Shown: positions 1 to 7,472 of the stretch, piece by piece
Numbering within the stretch: the first letter of the stretch is position 1
How the letters are laid out: the number at the start of each line of letters is the position of its first letter
Assembly: GCA_002084765.1 (NCBI GenBank)
Contig: NBMB01000041.1
Coordinates: forward strand, 3,692 to 67,691
Source of the DNA: Candidatus Cloacimonetes bacterium 4572_55
GTDB taxonomy: Bacteria; 4572-55
Reading direction: 5' to 3'
DNA length: 64,000 nucleotides
Made by a program: the position numbers and the translations under genes
The notes under the pieces: model-generated
Told to the model about the DNA's origin: nothing
The model's input: only the letters and a program-made list of their open reading frames with translations
Database searches by the model: none

Positions 1-638
1 GCGCGTTGGTGTCGATGTACGCGACCAATGAAGAGCTGTATCTGATCAACCAATTGGCAAAGAAAAGTTTGGGGATTGAGATGATCGCCCCGTTAGAGGT
101 CGAGGTCAAAAACGATGAGGTTTTTCCAAAATTCACTATTCCCGGCGACAAGCAGCCGAATCGCAAAGGGTTTGATCTGATTTTAGGCGAAACCGTCTCT
201 TATGACCAGATTATGGATGAGATCGAATCCAAATCGCTGAAAAGTTTGATCGTCTTTGGCGGAATTCCCGATTATCAATATAAATTTGAGCTGGTTGAGG
301 CCGCGGAAGACCTGAAAATTTTGATCCTCTTTGACTTGATGAAAAGCGACTTGACCCGGATCGCTCATCTGACTTTCCCCATGCTTTCGTTTGCTGAAAA
401 GAGCGGAACGTATGTGAACGCAGACGGCAGGGTGCAGCGTTTTGACAAAGCAGTGGAGCCAAATTTCCCGGCTCATGAGGAGATCAATATTTTACAAAAG
501 ATGATCAAAATTCAGTCTGGTTCACAAAAAACGCTGACTCCCGGAGCGATATTCGGAAGGTTGGCGCGTGAGCATAGCTCTTTTAAGAGAATAAATTATA
601 AATCGCTCGGGGACCAGGGACAAAATATCGTTTTATAA
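1..638 (+). CDS. nuoG: NADH-quinone oxidoreductase subunit G, C-terminal part (5' end outside window)
   Basis: The reading frame is open to the left edge, so only about the last 212 residues are present. They resemble the C-terminal molybdopterin-oxidoreductase-like region of NuoG: a TNEELYLI segment, a block of the type LKSLIVFGGIPD, then the conserved stretch LTFPMLSFAEKSGTYVNADG, in which a protein with lost molybdopterin function keeps the 'G-T-x-x-N-x-x-G-R-x-Q' fingerprint (GTYVNADGRVQRF). NuoG carries Fe-S clusters in the peripheral arm of complex I and passes electrons from NADH to quinone. The N-terminal Fe-S domains would lie upstream. nuoH follows after about 80 bp, the usual gene order. 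The TTG at position 6 is not a credible start. Assignment to NuoG rather than another molybdopterin oxidoreductase rests mainly on nuoH next door. Confidence 0.8.
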   Translation, partial: ALVSMYATNEELYLINQLAKKSLGIEMIAPLEVEVKNDEVFPKFTIPGDKQPNRKGFDLILGETVSYDQIMDEIESKSLKSLIVFGGIPDYQYKFELVEAAEDLKILILFDLMKSDLTRIAHLTFPMLSFAEKSGTYVNADGRVQRFDKAVEPNFPAHEEINILQKMIKIQSGSQKTLTPGAIFGRLAREHSSFKRINYKSLGDQGQNIVL

Positions 639-718
639 CTGTTGCGGTTCGAGACGATTTTTCCTAAATAATCGTTATTTGTCACATATTTTGTCACATA
701 TATTGAGGAGGGATTACC

Positions 719-1771
719 ATTAGTTTAATAGAATACAGCTTATACTTGGTGCTGATGCTGTCGGTATTCGGCATGCTGATGCTGTTCGTCTCCTATATTG
801 TTTATGCCGAACGCCGCGTATCCGCATTTATTCAGGATCGCTTGGGACCCAATCGGGTCGGGTGGCAGGGACTGATGCAACCATGGGCGGACGCCATCAA
901 ACTGATCTTAAAAGAAGATATTTACCCGGACAAGGCGGATAAATTTTTATTTTTTCTGGCACCGTTCATTGCATTTGCCCCGGGACTGATCACCTTTGCT
1001 TTGATCCCTATCGGTAGCTTGGATTTTTCCGATCCCCAAGCCGCGTTAGCGATCTCAAATATCAACGTAGGCATCTTATTTATTCTGGCGATCGGATCGC
1101 TCAATTTCTACGGCTTGGCGTTTGGAGGATGGGCGTCCAATAACAAGTGGTCCCTGTTCGGCGGATTGCGAGCCTCCGCGCAGATGATCAGCTTTGAAAT
1201 CGCTATGGGATTCGCCTTGATCAGCATCCTGATGACTGCCGAATCCGTGAACATGAACAGCATCGTGCATAGCCAGACAGGAACGTTGTGGGGATTTATT
1301 CCCCGTTGGAATGTATTTGTTCAACCGTTAGCGTTTCTGGTCTTTCTGATCGCCGCGTTTGCCGAGAATAACCGCCTGCCGTTCGACATGCCAGAAGCGG
1401 AGCCAGAGCTGGTAGGGGGCTATCATACCGAATATAGTTCGTTGAAATTCGGTCTATTTTTTTTGGGCGAATACGCGGCTTTGATCACCATGTCCGCGGT
1501 TATCGTGACCCTATTTTTTGGCGGATGGACACTGCCCTGGGTGAGCCAAGAGACAATGGCGTCATGGGGATGGGGCCCGATTATCAGCGGTCTATTTTCT
1601 TTCGCCGTATTTATCGTCAAATGGTTTGCCGTCATGTTTTTCTATATATGGGTACGATGGACACTGCCACGCGTGCGATACGATCAACTGATGAACCTTG
1701 GCTGGAAAGTTTTGATTGAGCTGGCATTCCTGAATATCCTGATCACAGCCGCGATCGGTCTATGGCTATGA
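719..1771 (+). CDS. nuoH: NADH-quinone oxidoreductase subunit H
   Basis: Membrane subunit of complex I that forms part of the quinone-binding chamber between the peripheral and membrane arms. Multi-spanning hydrophobic protein with the family signatures: the AERRVSAFIQDRLGPNRVGW block after TM1, KEDIYPDKADKFLF, and the conserved loop AFAENNRLPFDMPEAEPELVGGYHTEYS. Length is about 350 residues, normal for NuoH. Start choice is unusual. The best Shine-Dalgarno (GAGGAGGG, 705-712) points to an ATT codon at 719, giving MSLIEYSLYLVLMLS and a full first helix with the ERR motif at residue 31. The first conventional codon, TTG 746, would remove nine residues of TM1 and has no ribosome site. nuoI and later nuo genes do not follow, so the operon ends here at a terminator. 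Confidence 0.9.
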   Translation: MSLIEYSLYLVLMLSVFGMLMLFVSYIVYAERRVSAFIQDRLGPNRVGWQGLMQPWADAIKLILKEDIYPDKADKFLFFLAPFIAFAPGLITFALIPIGSLDFSDPQAALAISNINVGILFILAIGSLNFYGLAFGGWASNNKWSLFGGLRASAQMISFEIAMGFALISILMTAESVNMNSIVHSQTGTLWGFIPRWNVFVQPLAFLVFLIAAFAENNRLPFDMPEAEPELVGGYHTEYSSLKFGLFFLGEYAALITMSAVIVTLFFGGWTLPWVSQETMASWGWGPIISGLFSFAVFIVKWFAVMFFYIWVRWTLPRVRYDQLMNLGWKVLIELAFLNILITAAIGLWL

Positions 1772-1788
1772 TAAATATGGACTTCCGT

Positions 1789-1819
1789 AAAAAAGAGGCG
1801 CGTATCGCGTCTCTTTTTT
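1789..1819 (+). terminator. Rho-independent terminator after nuoH
   Basis: An 8-bp stem (GAGGCGCG / CGCGTCTC with one G-T wobble) and a 3-nt loop are followed by six T and preceded by six A. It lies 18 bp after the nuoH stop and separates the nuo operon from hflKC. The A-run on the other side means it could also work on the opposite strand. Confidence 0.85.
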
Positions 1820-1894
1820 ATAATGGATATAACAGATTGATAATAAATGATCTGTCGATAGTTATTAATTACTAACAACAAAAAGGCGTTTTTT

Positions 1895-2794
1895 ATGAAT
1901 AATAACGAATTCGATTATCGAGAAGTCGGCATCGTATTAAGATTCGGCGAATATGTCCGCACCGCAGAACCGGGGCTCAATTTTAAGATTCCCTTTGGAG
2001 TAGAGGATGTTTATAAAGTGCCGATTCAGCGTCAACTGAAGCAAGAGTTCGGCTATCGTACGGAAAAAGCCGGCATAAAAAGCACCTATTCTCGAGGAAA
2101 TTTCGAGCAGGAATCTTTGATGCTGACCGGTGATTTGAACACTGCAGAGGTGGAATGGAGCGTTCAATATCGAATAAGCGACCCATATAAATATCTGTTC
2201 AAGGTCAGAGGCCAACACCAGACCATGCGCATGATGAACGAGTCGATTATGCGGGAAGTGGTTGGAGACCGCACGGTGAACGAGGTGTTGACTATCGGAC
2301 GTCAGGAAGTCGCGTCGATGGTGGAGGTAAAGCTGCAAGAGTTATGCGACCAATATGATACCGGTTTCAAGGTCGACCAGGTGGTGCTGCAGGACGTCAA
2401 CCCACCGGACAAAGTAAAGCCTTCTTTCAACGCGGTGAACGAGGCTCAGCAGGAGCGAGAACGACTGATAAACGAGGCTCGGGCAAAATATAACCAAATT
2501 ATTCCCAAAGCTAAAGGCGAGGCAAAACAGCTCGTTCAACAGGCGGAAGGATACGCCCTGGACCGCGTCAATAGTGCTCGCGGCGATTCGGCAAAATTCG
2601 TGGATGTGCTTGACGAGTATAAAAAAGCTCCGGAAGTCACCCGACAACGAATATATCTGGAGACCTTGAACCGAATTTTGCCGAAAGCAGGCCGCAAGGT
2701 GATTATTGATAAGGACGCGGCAAATGTGATACCACTACTCCAATTGGATTCAAATTCGTATTCGAATTCGTCAGATAAAGGGAGGCAAAAATGA
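1895..2794 (+). CDS. hflK: HflK-like SPFH/band-7 protein without an N-terminal membrane anchor
   Basis: HflK and HflC form a membrane-associated SPFH assembly that surrounds and modulates the FtsH protease. The 299-residue product opens directly at the SPFH core: 'DYREVGIVLRFGEYV' then 'PGLNFKIPFG', the IQRQLKQEFGYRT segment, VVGDRTVNEVLTIGR, and a long charged helical C-terminal part (residues about 165-260, rich in Glu, Ala, Arg). HflK normally has a transmembrane helix just before this core. Here the codons upstream of ATG 1895 reach an in-frame TAA at 1865-1867 with no hydrophobic segment, so the anchor is missing. The stop overlaps the hflC start (ATGA), indicating coupled translation with hflC, which does keep its anchor. 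The function is inferred from family and neighbour. Confidence 0.85.
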   Translation: MNNNEFDYREVGIVLRFGEYVRTAEPGLNFKIPFGVEDVYKVPIQRQLKQEFGYRTEKAGIKSTYSRGNFEQESLMLTGDLNTAEVEWSVQYRISDPYKYLFKVRGQHQTMRMMNESIMREVVGDRTVNEVLTIGRQEVASMVEVKLQELCDQYDTGFKVDQVVLQDVNPPDKVKPSFNAVNEAQQERERLINEARAKYNQIIPKAKGEAKQLVQQAEGYALDRVNSARGDSAKFVDVLDEYKKAPEVTRQRIYLETLNRILPKAGRKVIIDKDAANVIPLLQLDSNSYSNSSDKGRQK

Positions 2795-3753
2795 AATCGA
2801 TGAACCCCACATTGATATTAATTGGACTTTTCATCCTATTGTTTGCGTTTTATCTCTCGGTATTCACGATAAACGAGACCGAGCAGGTGGTGATTACCCA
2901 ATTCGGCAAACCGATCGGTGAACCGATCATGGATCCCGGTCTACATTGGAAGATACCCTTTGTTCAGGTCGTCCATGCCTTTGAAAAGCGCTTCCTGGAA
3001 TGGGATGGCGACCCCAATCAGGTTCCGACAAAAGATAAACGCTTTATTTGGGTGGACACCACCGCGCGCTGGCAGATCATCGATCCGCTCCAATTTTTCA
3101 AGAGCCTGGGCGACGAAAGGATTGCGCACTCCCGCTTGGACGATATCCTCGACGGCGAGATCCGGAACGCAGTAGCAAAGCAGAACCTTGTTGAGCTGGT
3201 TCGCTCCTCGAACCGAGAACCCGATACTGGAGACTCCACCATGGTCGAGGAACTCAGCGAAGGAGACCAAATGGATGTTCTTAAAAAGATTCGTGTGGGA
3301 CGAGAAAAAATTCAGCAGGAGATACTATCCTCAGCCTCCAAAAGCACAGTCAGTTGGGGCGTTGAACTTCTGGATTTCCGAATCAAACGGCTGAACTATG
3401 TGGATGAAGTGCGAGAAAAAGTGTACGCCCGTATGATCAGCGAGAGAAAAAGGATTGCGGATAAATATCGCTCCGAAGGTCAGGGTGAAGCGTCCCGAAT
3501 TCTGGGAGAAAAAGATCGTGAACTGAAGCGTATTCAGTCCGAGGCTTACAAGGAGTATCAAGAGATCACAGGAAAGGCGGACGCGGAAGCCGCTCGCATT
3601 TATGCGGAGGCTTATAACAGGAGTCCTGAATCACGCGATTTTTATGGATTCATCAAATCTATGGAGACCATGGAGACCGCTATCGATAAAGAGACATGGC
3701 TGATGTTAAGCTCCGAGGGCGACTTTTATCGCTATCTCCAGAATTACCAATAG
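2791..3753 (+). CDS. hflC: HflC-like SPFH/band-7 membrane protein
   Basis: Partner of HflK in the FtsH-regulating SPFH complex of the inner membrane. An N-terminal hydrophobic helix (about residues 5-25, LILIGLFILLFAFYLSVF) is followed by the signature FTINETEQVVITQFGKP and PGLHWKIPF, then the band-7 core with DTTARWQIIDPLQFFKSLGD and a basic/acidic coiled-coil C-terminal half (RMISERKRIADKYRSEGQGE, then KADAEAARIYAEAYNRSPE). 320 residues, typical of HflC. The ATG overlaps the hflK stop and is preceded by AAGGGAGG, so the two are co-translated. The conserved motifs make this one of the safer calls in the window. Confidence 0.93.
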   Translation: MKSMNPTLILIGLFILLFAFYLSVFTINETEQVVITQFGKPIGEPIMDPGLHWKIPFVQVVHAFEKRFLEWDGDPNQVPTKDKRFIWVDTTARWQIIDPLQFFKSLGDERIAHSRLDDILDGEIRNAVAKQNLVELVRSSNREPDTGDSTMVEELSEGDQMDVLKKIRVGREKIQQEILSSASKSTVSWGVELLDFRIKRLNYVDEVREKVYARMISERKRIADKYRSEGQGEASRILGEKDRELKRIQSEAYKEYQEITGKADAEAARIYAEAYNRSPESRDFYGFIKSMETMETAIDKETWLMLSSEGDFYRYLQNYQ

Positions 3754-3771
3754 AATTAGACATGTCTCTAA

Positions 3772-3788
3772 GGGGAGATAATCTCCCC
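3772..3788. other. Short perfect inverted repeat between hflC and uppP
   Basis: GGGGAGA-TAA-TCTCCCC forms a 7-bp G/C-rich stem with a 3-nt loop 18 bp after the hflC stop. No T-run follows, so it is not a standard intrinsic terminator. It may be an RNA 3'-end stabiliser or a weak attenuator ahead of uppP. Confidence 0.35.
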
Positions 3789-3829
3789 GTGCAACGACCG
3801 CTTTATACTTCTCTTGTAAAGGGAATTTT

Positions 3830-4648
3830 ATGTCAATTTTGGAAGCCATTTTCTTGGGGTTGGTTCAAGGATTAACAGAATTCTTACCTATCAGCAGCTC
3901 AGGGCATTTGGTCATTTTTGGTCATTTAATTGAAAGTGGAAAACCCTCGCTTCTTTTTGACGTCTTTGTCCATCTCGGCACTCTGATCGCGATTTTGATC
4001 TATTACCGAGACGAGGTCATACGGCTGATCATATCGATGCGATCTCTTCCCGCATACTTCCGACGAGAGAAAATTTCGGAACAAAATACGGACTCACTCC
4101 GATTCCAATCCTATCTTGTGATAGGCATGATCCCCGTTGTCTTGATCGCGCTGTTATTGGGATACTTTATCGAGCGTTTTTTTTACTATCCACTTTTTGC
4201 ATGCGTCATGTTGGTCGTCACCGGTTTTATCCTCATGCTGAGTAAATTAGCACCGGTAGAAAAAAATCGATTGAACCTGAAGATTATCACGATGATCGGA
4301 GTCGCGCAAGCCTTAGCCCTATTTCCGGGAATTTCTCGATCTGGGACAACAATCGCGGTGGCGTTGATACTCGGCGTTGATAAAGAAAGAGCAGCTAAAT
4401 TTTCCTTTTTCCTGGCTATTCCCGCTATCATCGGAGCGGTCGTGATGACGCTGTTCAAAACCAGCGTCTTGGAGATGGCGCAAGCGGATTGGTTGCCGAT
4501 TCTTTTCGGAACCGTGGTCGCTTCCGCGTCAGGATACGCGGCGATAGAGCTTTTGCTCAGAGCACTTCGGAAGGGGGAGCTTTATTACTTTTCTTACTAT
4601 TGTTGGGGAGTTGGCATACTCGGTTTTATAAAATTCTGGAATGGTTGA
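3830..4648 (+). CDS. uppP: Undecaprenyl-diphosphatase UppP/BacA
   Basis: Dephosphorylates undecaprenyl pyrophosphate at the cytoplasmic membrane to regenerate the lipid carrier for peptidoglycan and O-antigen precursors; overproduction gives bacitracin resistance in known cases. Both UppP signatures are present: the (E/Q)-rich box LVQGLTEFLPISSSGH at residues 11-26 and the PGISRSGTT box at 166-174, each next to hydrophobic helices. 272 residues and about eight membrane segments match the family. ATG 3830 is preceded by AAAGGGA at a suitable distance. It stands alone between hflC and the next promoter, a common housekeeping placement. Confidence 0.96.
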   Translation: MSILEAIFLGLVQGLTEFLPISSSGHLVIFGHLIESGKPSLLFDVFVHLGTLIAILIYYRDEVIRLIISMRSLPAYFRREKISEQNTDSLRFQSYLVIGMIPVVLIALLLGYFIERFFYYPLFACVMLVVTGFILMLSKLAPVEKNRLNLKIITMIGVAQALALFPGISRSGTTIAVALILGVDKERAAKFSFFLAIPAIIGAVVMTLFKTSVLEMAQADWLPILFGTVVASASGYAAIELLLRALRKGELYYFSYYCWGVGILGFIKFWNG

Positions 4649-4654
4649 AATTTG

Positions 4655-4683
4655 TTGACAGAATTATATGAATCCGTTATCAT
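4655..4683 (+). promoter_or_regulatory. Sigma-70-type promoter upstream of the OM barrel gene
   Basis: TTGACA at 4655-4660, a 17-bp spacer and TATCAT at 4678-4683. The -35 is perfect and the -10 matches five of six positions. A start near 4690 would give a leader of about 50 nt before ATG 4739. Confidence 0.65.
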
Positions 4684-4738
4684 TTATTAAGTTGTAAAAA
4701 CTATGAAAATTTTTTATTTGTCAAATCGCGAGGGAAAT

Positions 4739-5839
4739 ATGAGACGAACTTTATTTGTTTTTTTCATCGCTTTTTTTTTGTTGGGGAATATGAACAATGG
4801 AGCGGAAGCGGCTAAAAAAAGTAAAAAATCAAAGAAAAAAGATCCGCAGCTTTCTTTCACCCTGATTATGAAAGCCGTGTACGACGACAATGTTTTTCGT
4901 TATGCGGACGCGGAAAAGAAAGATTTTGAAAATCACATCGACTCCGAGCGTTATCCTATTGAAACGATTGACGATCTGATCCTCTCCACGACATTGGACG
5001 CAGATTATCGCGCCCAACTGTTAAAGGGGCATACGACGCTGTTCAGTCTCCGCCTGACCCAATACCAATTTTGGCAAAATAAGGGAAAGGATTATATGTC
5101 CTGGTCGTTCTCGATGATTCAATACTTCTCCCCACAAACAAACTTTCGGTTTAACTATTACTATTTGCCGGAACGCTATTTTCGTCATTACTATGACGAA
5201 GACTTGGGGACTATTTCCAGTGCTACCAGCCATGCCGAGTTTGGATATGAACAACATCTATTATCGGGTCGAATCGAGCATCAATTTTTTGAGAAATTGA
5301 CTTTATCCGCGTATTACAAATATGGAAAAGATTATTATGAAGAAAATTTTGAGGAATACGACGCAGAAAATAATTCCTTTGGCATCGGTCTCAAGACGCT
5401 CATTACGAAACGGGCGGATTTGAGATGCGGCTATGGATATAAGGAATCTCGACCAAAAGGTTATGATGAAACGGGCGAGACATTGGAAAACTCGGATGAT
5501 CGAGACTATTCTTACGATCAAGATGAGTTCTTCGTCCGCCTCTCCCTTAGATATCTGAAAATTTTGTCCCGCCGCCCCACAGTGTACTTTGATTTTCGGT
5601 ATCGCAAGCGAGATTTTATGACAGACAAATCCACGGATGATTACCACTACGGTCGGGAAGATAAAGATTATCAATATCGGGTTGGAACCCGAGCCCAGTT
5701 GACAGATCGTCTGAACGGCGAGCTATTTTTTCATTATCAGAAGCGCGATGTCGATATTCCGCTGGATGTCGATATTCAAGAGGTCAAAAATTTTGATCGA
5801 CGTCGATTCGGGGTTGGATTGACATATCAATGGCAATAG
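4739..5839 (+). CDS. Predicted outer-membrane beta-barrel protein of unknown function
   Basis: 366 residues with a clear Sec signal peptide (MRRTLFVFFIAFFLLG...GAEA) followed by a Lys/Ser-rich stretch, then many alternating amphipathic strands rich in Tyr, Phe and Arg (for example FRFNYYYLPERYFRHYYDED, LSAYYKYGKDYYEENFEEY, FFVRLSLRYLKIL). It ends in FGVGLTYQWQ, an aromatic-containing final strand as expected of an OM barrel. I chose ATG 4739 over the in-frame ATG 4703 because GAGGGA (4730-4735) sits just before it and it puts the signal peptide at the N-terminus. I do not recognise a specific porin or transporter family. Acidic Tyr-rich loops are conspicuous. It has its own promoter, and the pentapeptide gene follows by 37 bp. 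Confidence 0.7.
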   Translation: MRRTLFVFFIAFFLLGNMNNGAEAAKKSKKSKKKDPQLSFTLIMKAVYDDNVFRYADAEKKDFENHIDSERYPIETIDDLILSTTLDADYRAQLLKGHTTLFSLRLTQYQFWQNKGKDYMSWSFSMIQYFSPQTNFRFNYYYLPERYFRHYYDEDLGTISSATSHAEFGYEQHLLSGRIEHQFFEKLTLSAYYKYGKDYYEENFEEYDAENNSFGIGLKTLITKRADLRCGYGYKESRPKGYDETGETLENSDDRDYSYDQDEFFVRLSLRYLKILSRRPTVYFDFRYRKRDFMTDKSTDDYHYGREDKDYQYRVGTRAQLTDRLNGELFFHYQKRDVDIPLDVDIQEVKNFDRRRFGVGLTYQWQ

Positions 5840-5876
5840 TTTCGGAAATTTTTGATCATAAGGGACGATTCGAGAA

Positions 5877-6377
5877 ATGATAAATTTAGAAAAATCCAAT
5901 CTAAAAGGGGCTGATTTATCCGGCGCGCACATGAGCAAAGCCAACCTGAAAGGCTCTTTTATGCGGCATATTTTGCTGAAACGAGCCGCGCTGAACCGCG
6001 CAAATCTGGAAGATGCCGATCTGGAAGCCGCGACGTTGGACAATGCGATCTTAGAAGAGGCGAATTTATCCGGCTGCGCGTTACAATTGGCGTCGCTGAG
6101 AGGAGCAAATTTGCGTTATGCCAAGTTGAAAAATGCCAATTTGCAAGGCGCGCATCTGGAAAATGCCGATTTGGAACATGCCGATCTTGAGAATGCTCTT
6201 TTATATGACGTCCATTTTGACGGCGCAAATTTATTGGACGCAAATCTAAGGGGCACCAGTCTGAAAGAGACCGATCTGTTACACATACTGCGTTATGCAA
6301 AAAATTGGGATAAAGCTCGGTTTAGCGATCATTTTCAAGAACGGCTGGAGACCTTGCGATTAATCACCGGTCTTTAA
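5877..6377 (+). CDS. Pentapeptide-repeat protein
   Basis: 166 residues made almost entirely of A(N/D)L-x-x type pentapeptides (for example LKGADLSGAHMSKANLKGSF and ANLQGAHLENADLEHADLEN) from residue 3 to about 145, followed by a short tail. Such sequences fold into a right-handed quadrilateral beta-helix. Members range from DNA-gyrase-protecting Qnr/MfpA mimics to proteins of unknown role. Nothing here, such as a charged DNA-mimic surface or a fused domain, lets me choose. It lacks a signal peptide, so it is probably cytoplasmic. It follows the barrel gene by 37 bp on the same strand and is probably co-transcribed. Confidence 0.85.
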   Translation: MINLEKSNLKGADLSGAHMSKANLKGSFMRHILLKRAALNRANLEDADLEAATLDNAILEEANLSGCALQLASLRGANLRYAKLKNANLQGAHLENADLEHADLENALLYDVHFDGANLLDANLRGTSLKETDLLHILRYAKNWDKARFSDHFQERLETLRLITGL

Positions 6378-6516
6378 TTCCCGAAATTTTCGAGCAAAAA
6401 AAAACGATCAAAAAAGACCGCCGAAATAATGGACTGCAAAGGAATCATTTTGCTGCCTAATAGGTAAAAAGGCAATTCATTACGCATTATGTATCGCTTA
6501 AATCTATTGCAATGCC

Positions 6517-7464
6517 GTGCTCATTTATTTTCTCAAACGCATAATTTTAGTCATTCCTGTCATATTCGGCGTGACGCTTATTACCTTTATCCTACTCTAT
6601 GTCGTCCCGGGCGATCCAGCGTTGAACATGCTCGGACAACGGGCGGACGAGGCCGCGATCGCGCGTGTACGCGTGGAATTGGGTCTTGATCAGCCGTTAC
6701 TCGGACAATACCTCCGATTTCTCAACCGATTGTTACACGCCGACTTAGGGCGCTCGTATCTCTCCCGGAGAGAAGTGTTGCCCTCTCTCTTGGCGCACCT
6801 TCCCTATACCGTGCATCTTGCCGCTGGAGCACTACTCATCACGATCTGCTTCGGGGTGACGATCGGCGTCATATCAGCCTGTTTCAAGGGTCGTTGGTTG
6901 GATCATGTCAGCCGGATCACAGCTTTGATCTTTGTCTCCACCCCGGTTTTTTGGTTCGGCTTGGTCCTGATTTTGACATTCTCCGTTCAACTTCGGATAC
7001 TCCCAGCTTCTGGTGCGCACGAGACACAAGGATTCTCGGAGATGATTCTCGCCTTGATTTTACCGTCTTTCACATTAGGCTCTCGGGCCGCTGCTTTGGT
7101 GGCGAGAATCACCCGGTCCAGCCTGTTGGAAGCGTTGACCACACCTTACATCGACACAGCTCGCGCAAAAGGATTGCATGAAGCAGTTGTCGTCGGTAAA
7201 CATGCCCTGCGCAATGCCTTGATCCCTATCCTGACCGTAACCGCATTAGATTTCGGCAGTTTTTTGAACGGCTCAGTATTGACCGAAGCCATTTTCGGAC
7301 GACCCGGTATCGGCGGGTTGCTGATGGAGGCAATCGCAAAGAGAGATTTTCCGATTATTCAAGGAACGGTTTTATTCGGCGCGATTATTTTTGTTTTTAT
7401 CAACCTAACTGCCGACTTGATATATAGTTGGGCAGACCCGAGGATTCGACTCGGGGAAGTCTGA
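6517..7464 (+). CDS. ABC transporter permease, DppB/OppB type, without partners
   Basis: Inner-membrane permease of the peptide/nickel (DppB/OppB, BPD_transp_1) family, 315 residues with about six helices. The N-terminus 'YFLKRIILVIPVIFGVTLITF' and following VVPGDPA are typical of DppB, as is the cytoplasmic EAA loop (DTARAKGLHEAVVVGKHALR, near residue 210) and the end TADLIYSWADPRIRLGEV. Start GTG 6517 is the only in-frame choice that retains the first helix; its ribosome site is weak. A working importer needs a second permease (DppC), ATPases and a binding protein, and none is adjacent. Instead a CARF-HEPN gene follows, with its Shine-Dalgarno inside the permease stop region. Substrate cannot be inferred. 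Confidence 0.88.
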   Translation: MLIYFLKRIILVIPVIFGVTLITFILLYVVPGDPALNMLGQRADEAAIARVRVELGLDQPLLGQYLRFLNRLLHADLGRSYLSRREVLPSLLAHLPYTVHLAAGALLITICFGVTIGVISACFKGRWLDHVSRITALIFVSTPVFWFGLVLILTFSVQLRILPASGAHETQGFSEMILALILPSFTLGSRAAALVARITRSSLLEALTTPYIDTARAKGLHEAVVVGKHALRNALIPILTVTALDFGSFLNGSVLTEAIFGRPGIGGLLMEAIAKRDFPIIQGTVLFGAIIFVFINLTADLIYSWADPRIRLGEV

Positions 7465-7472
7465 GGATCATA

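Noticed and set aside
4703-4738. Earlier in-frame ATG for the outer-membrane barrel
   Set aside because: ATG 4739 has a good Shine-Dalgarno and places the signal peptide at the N-terminus; the upstream codons add an unexplained 12-residue extension.
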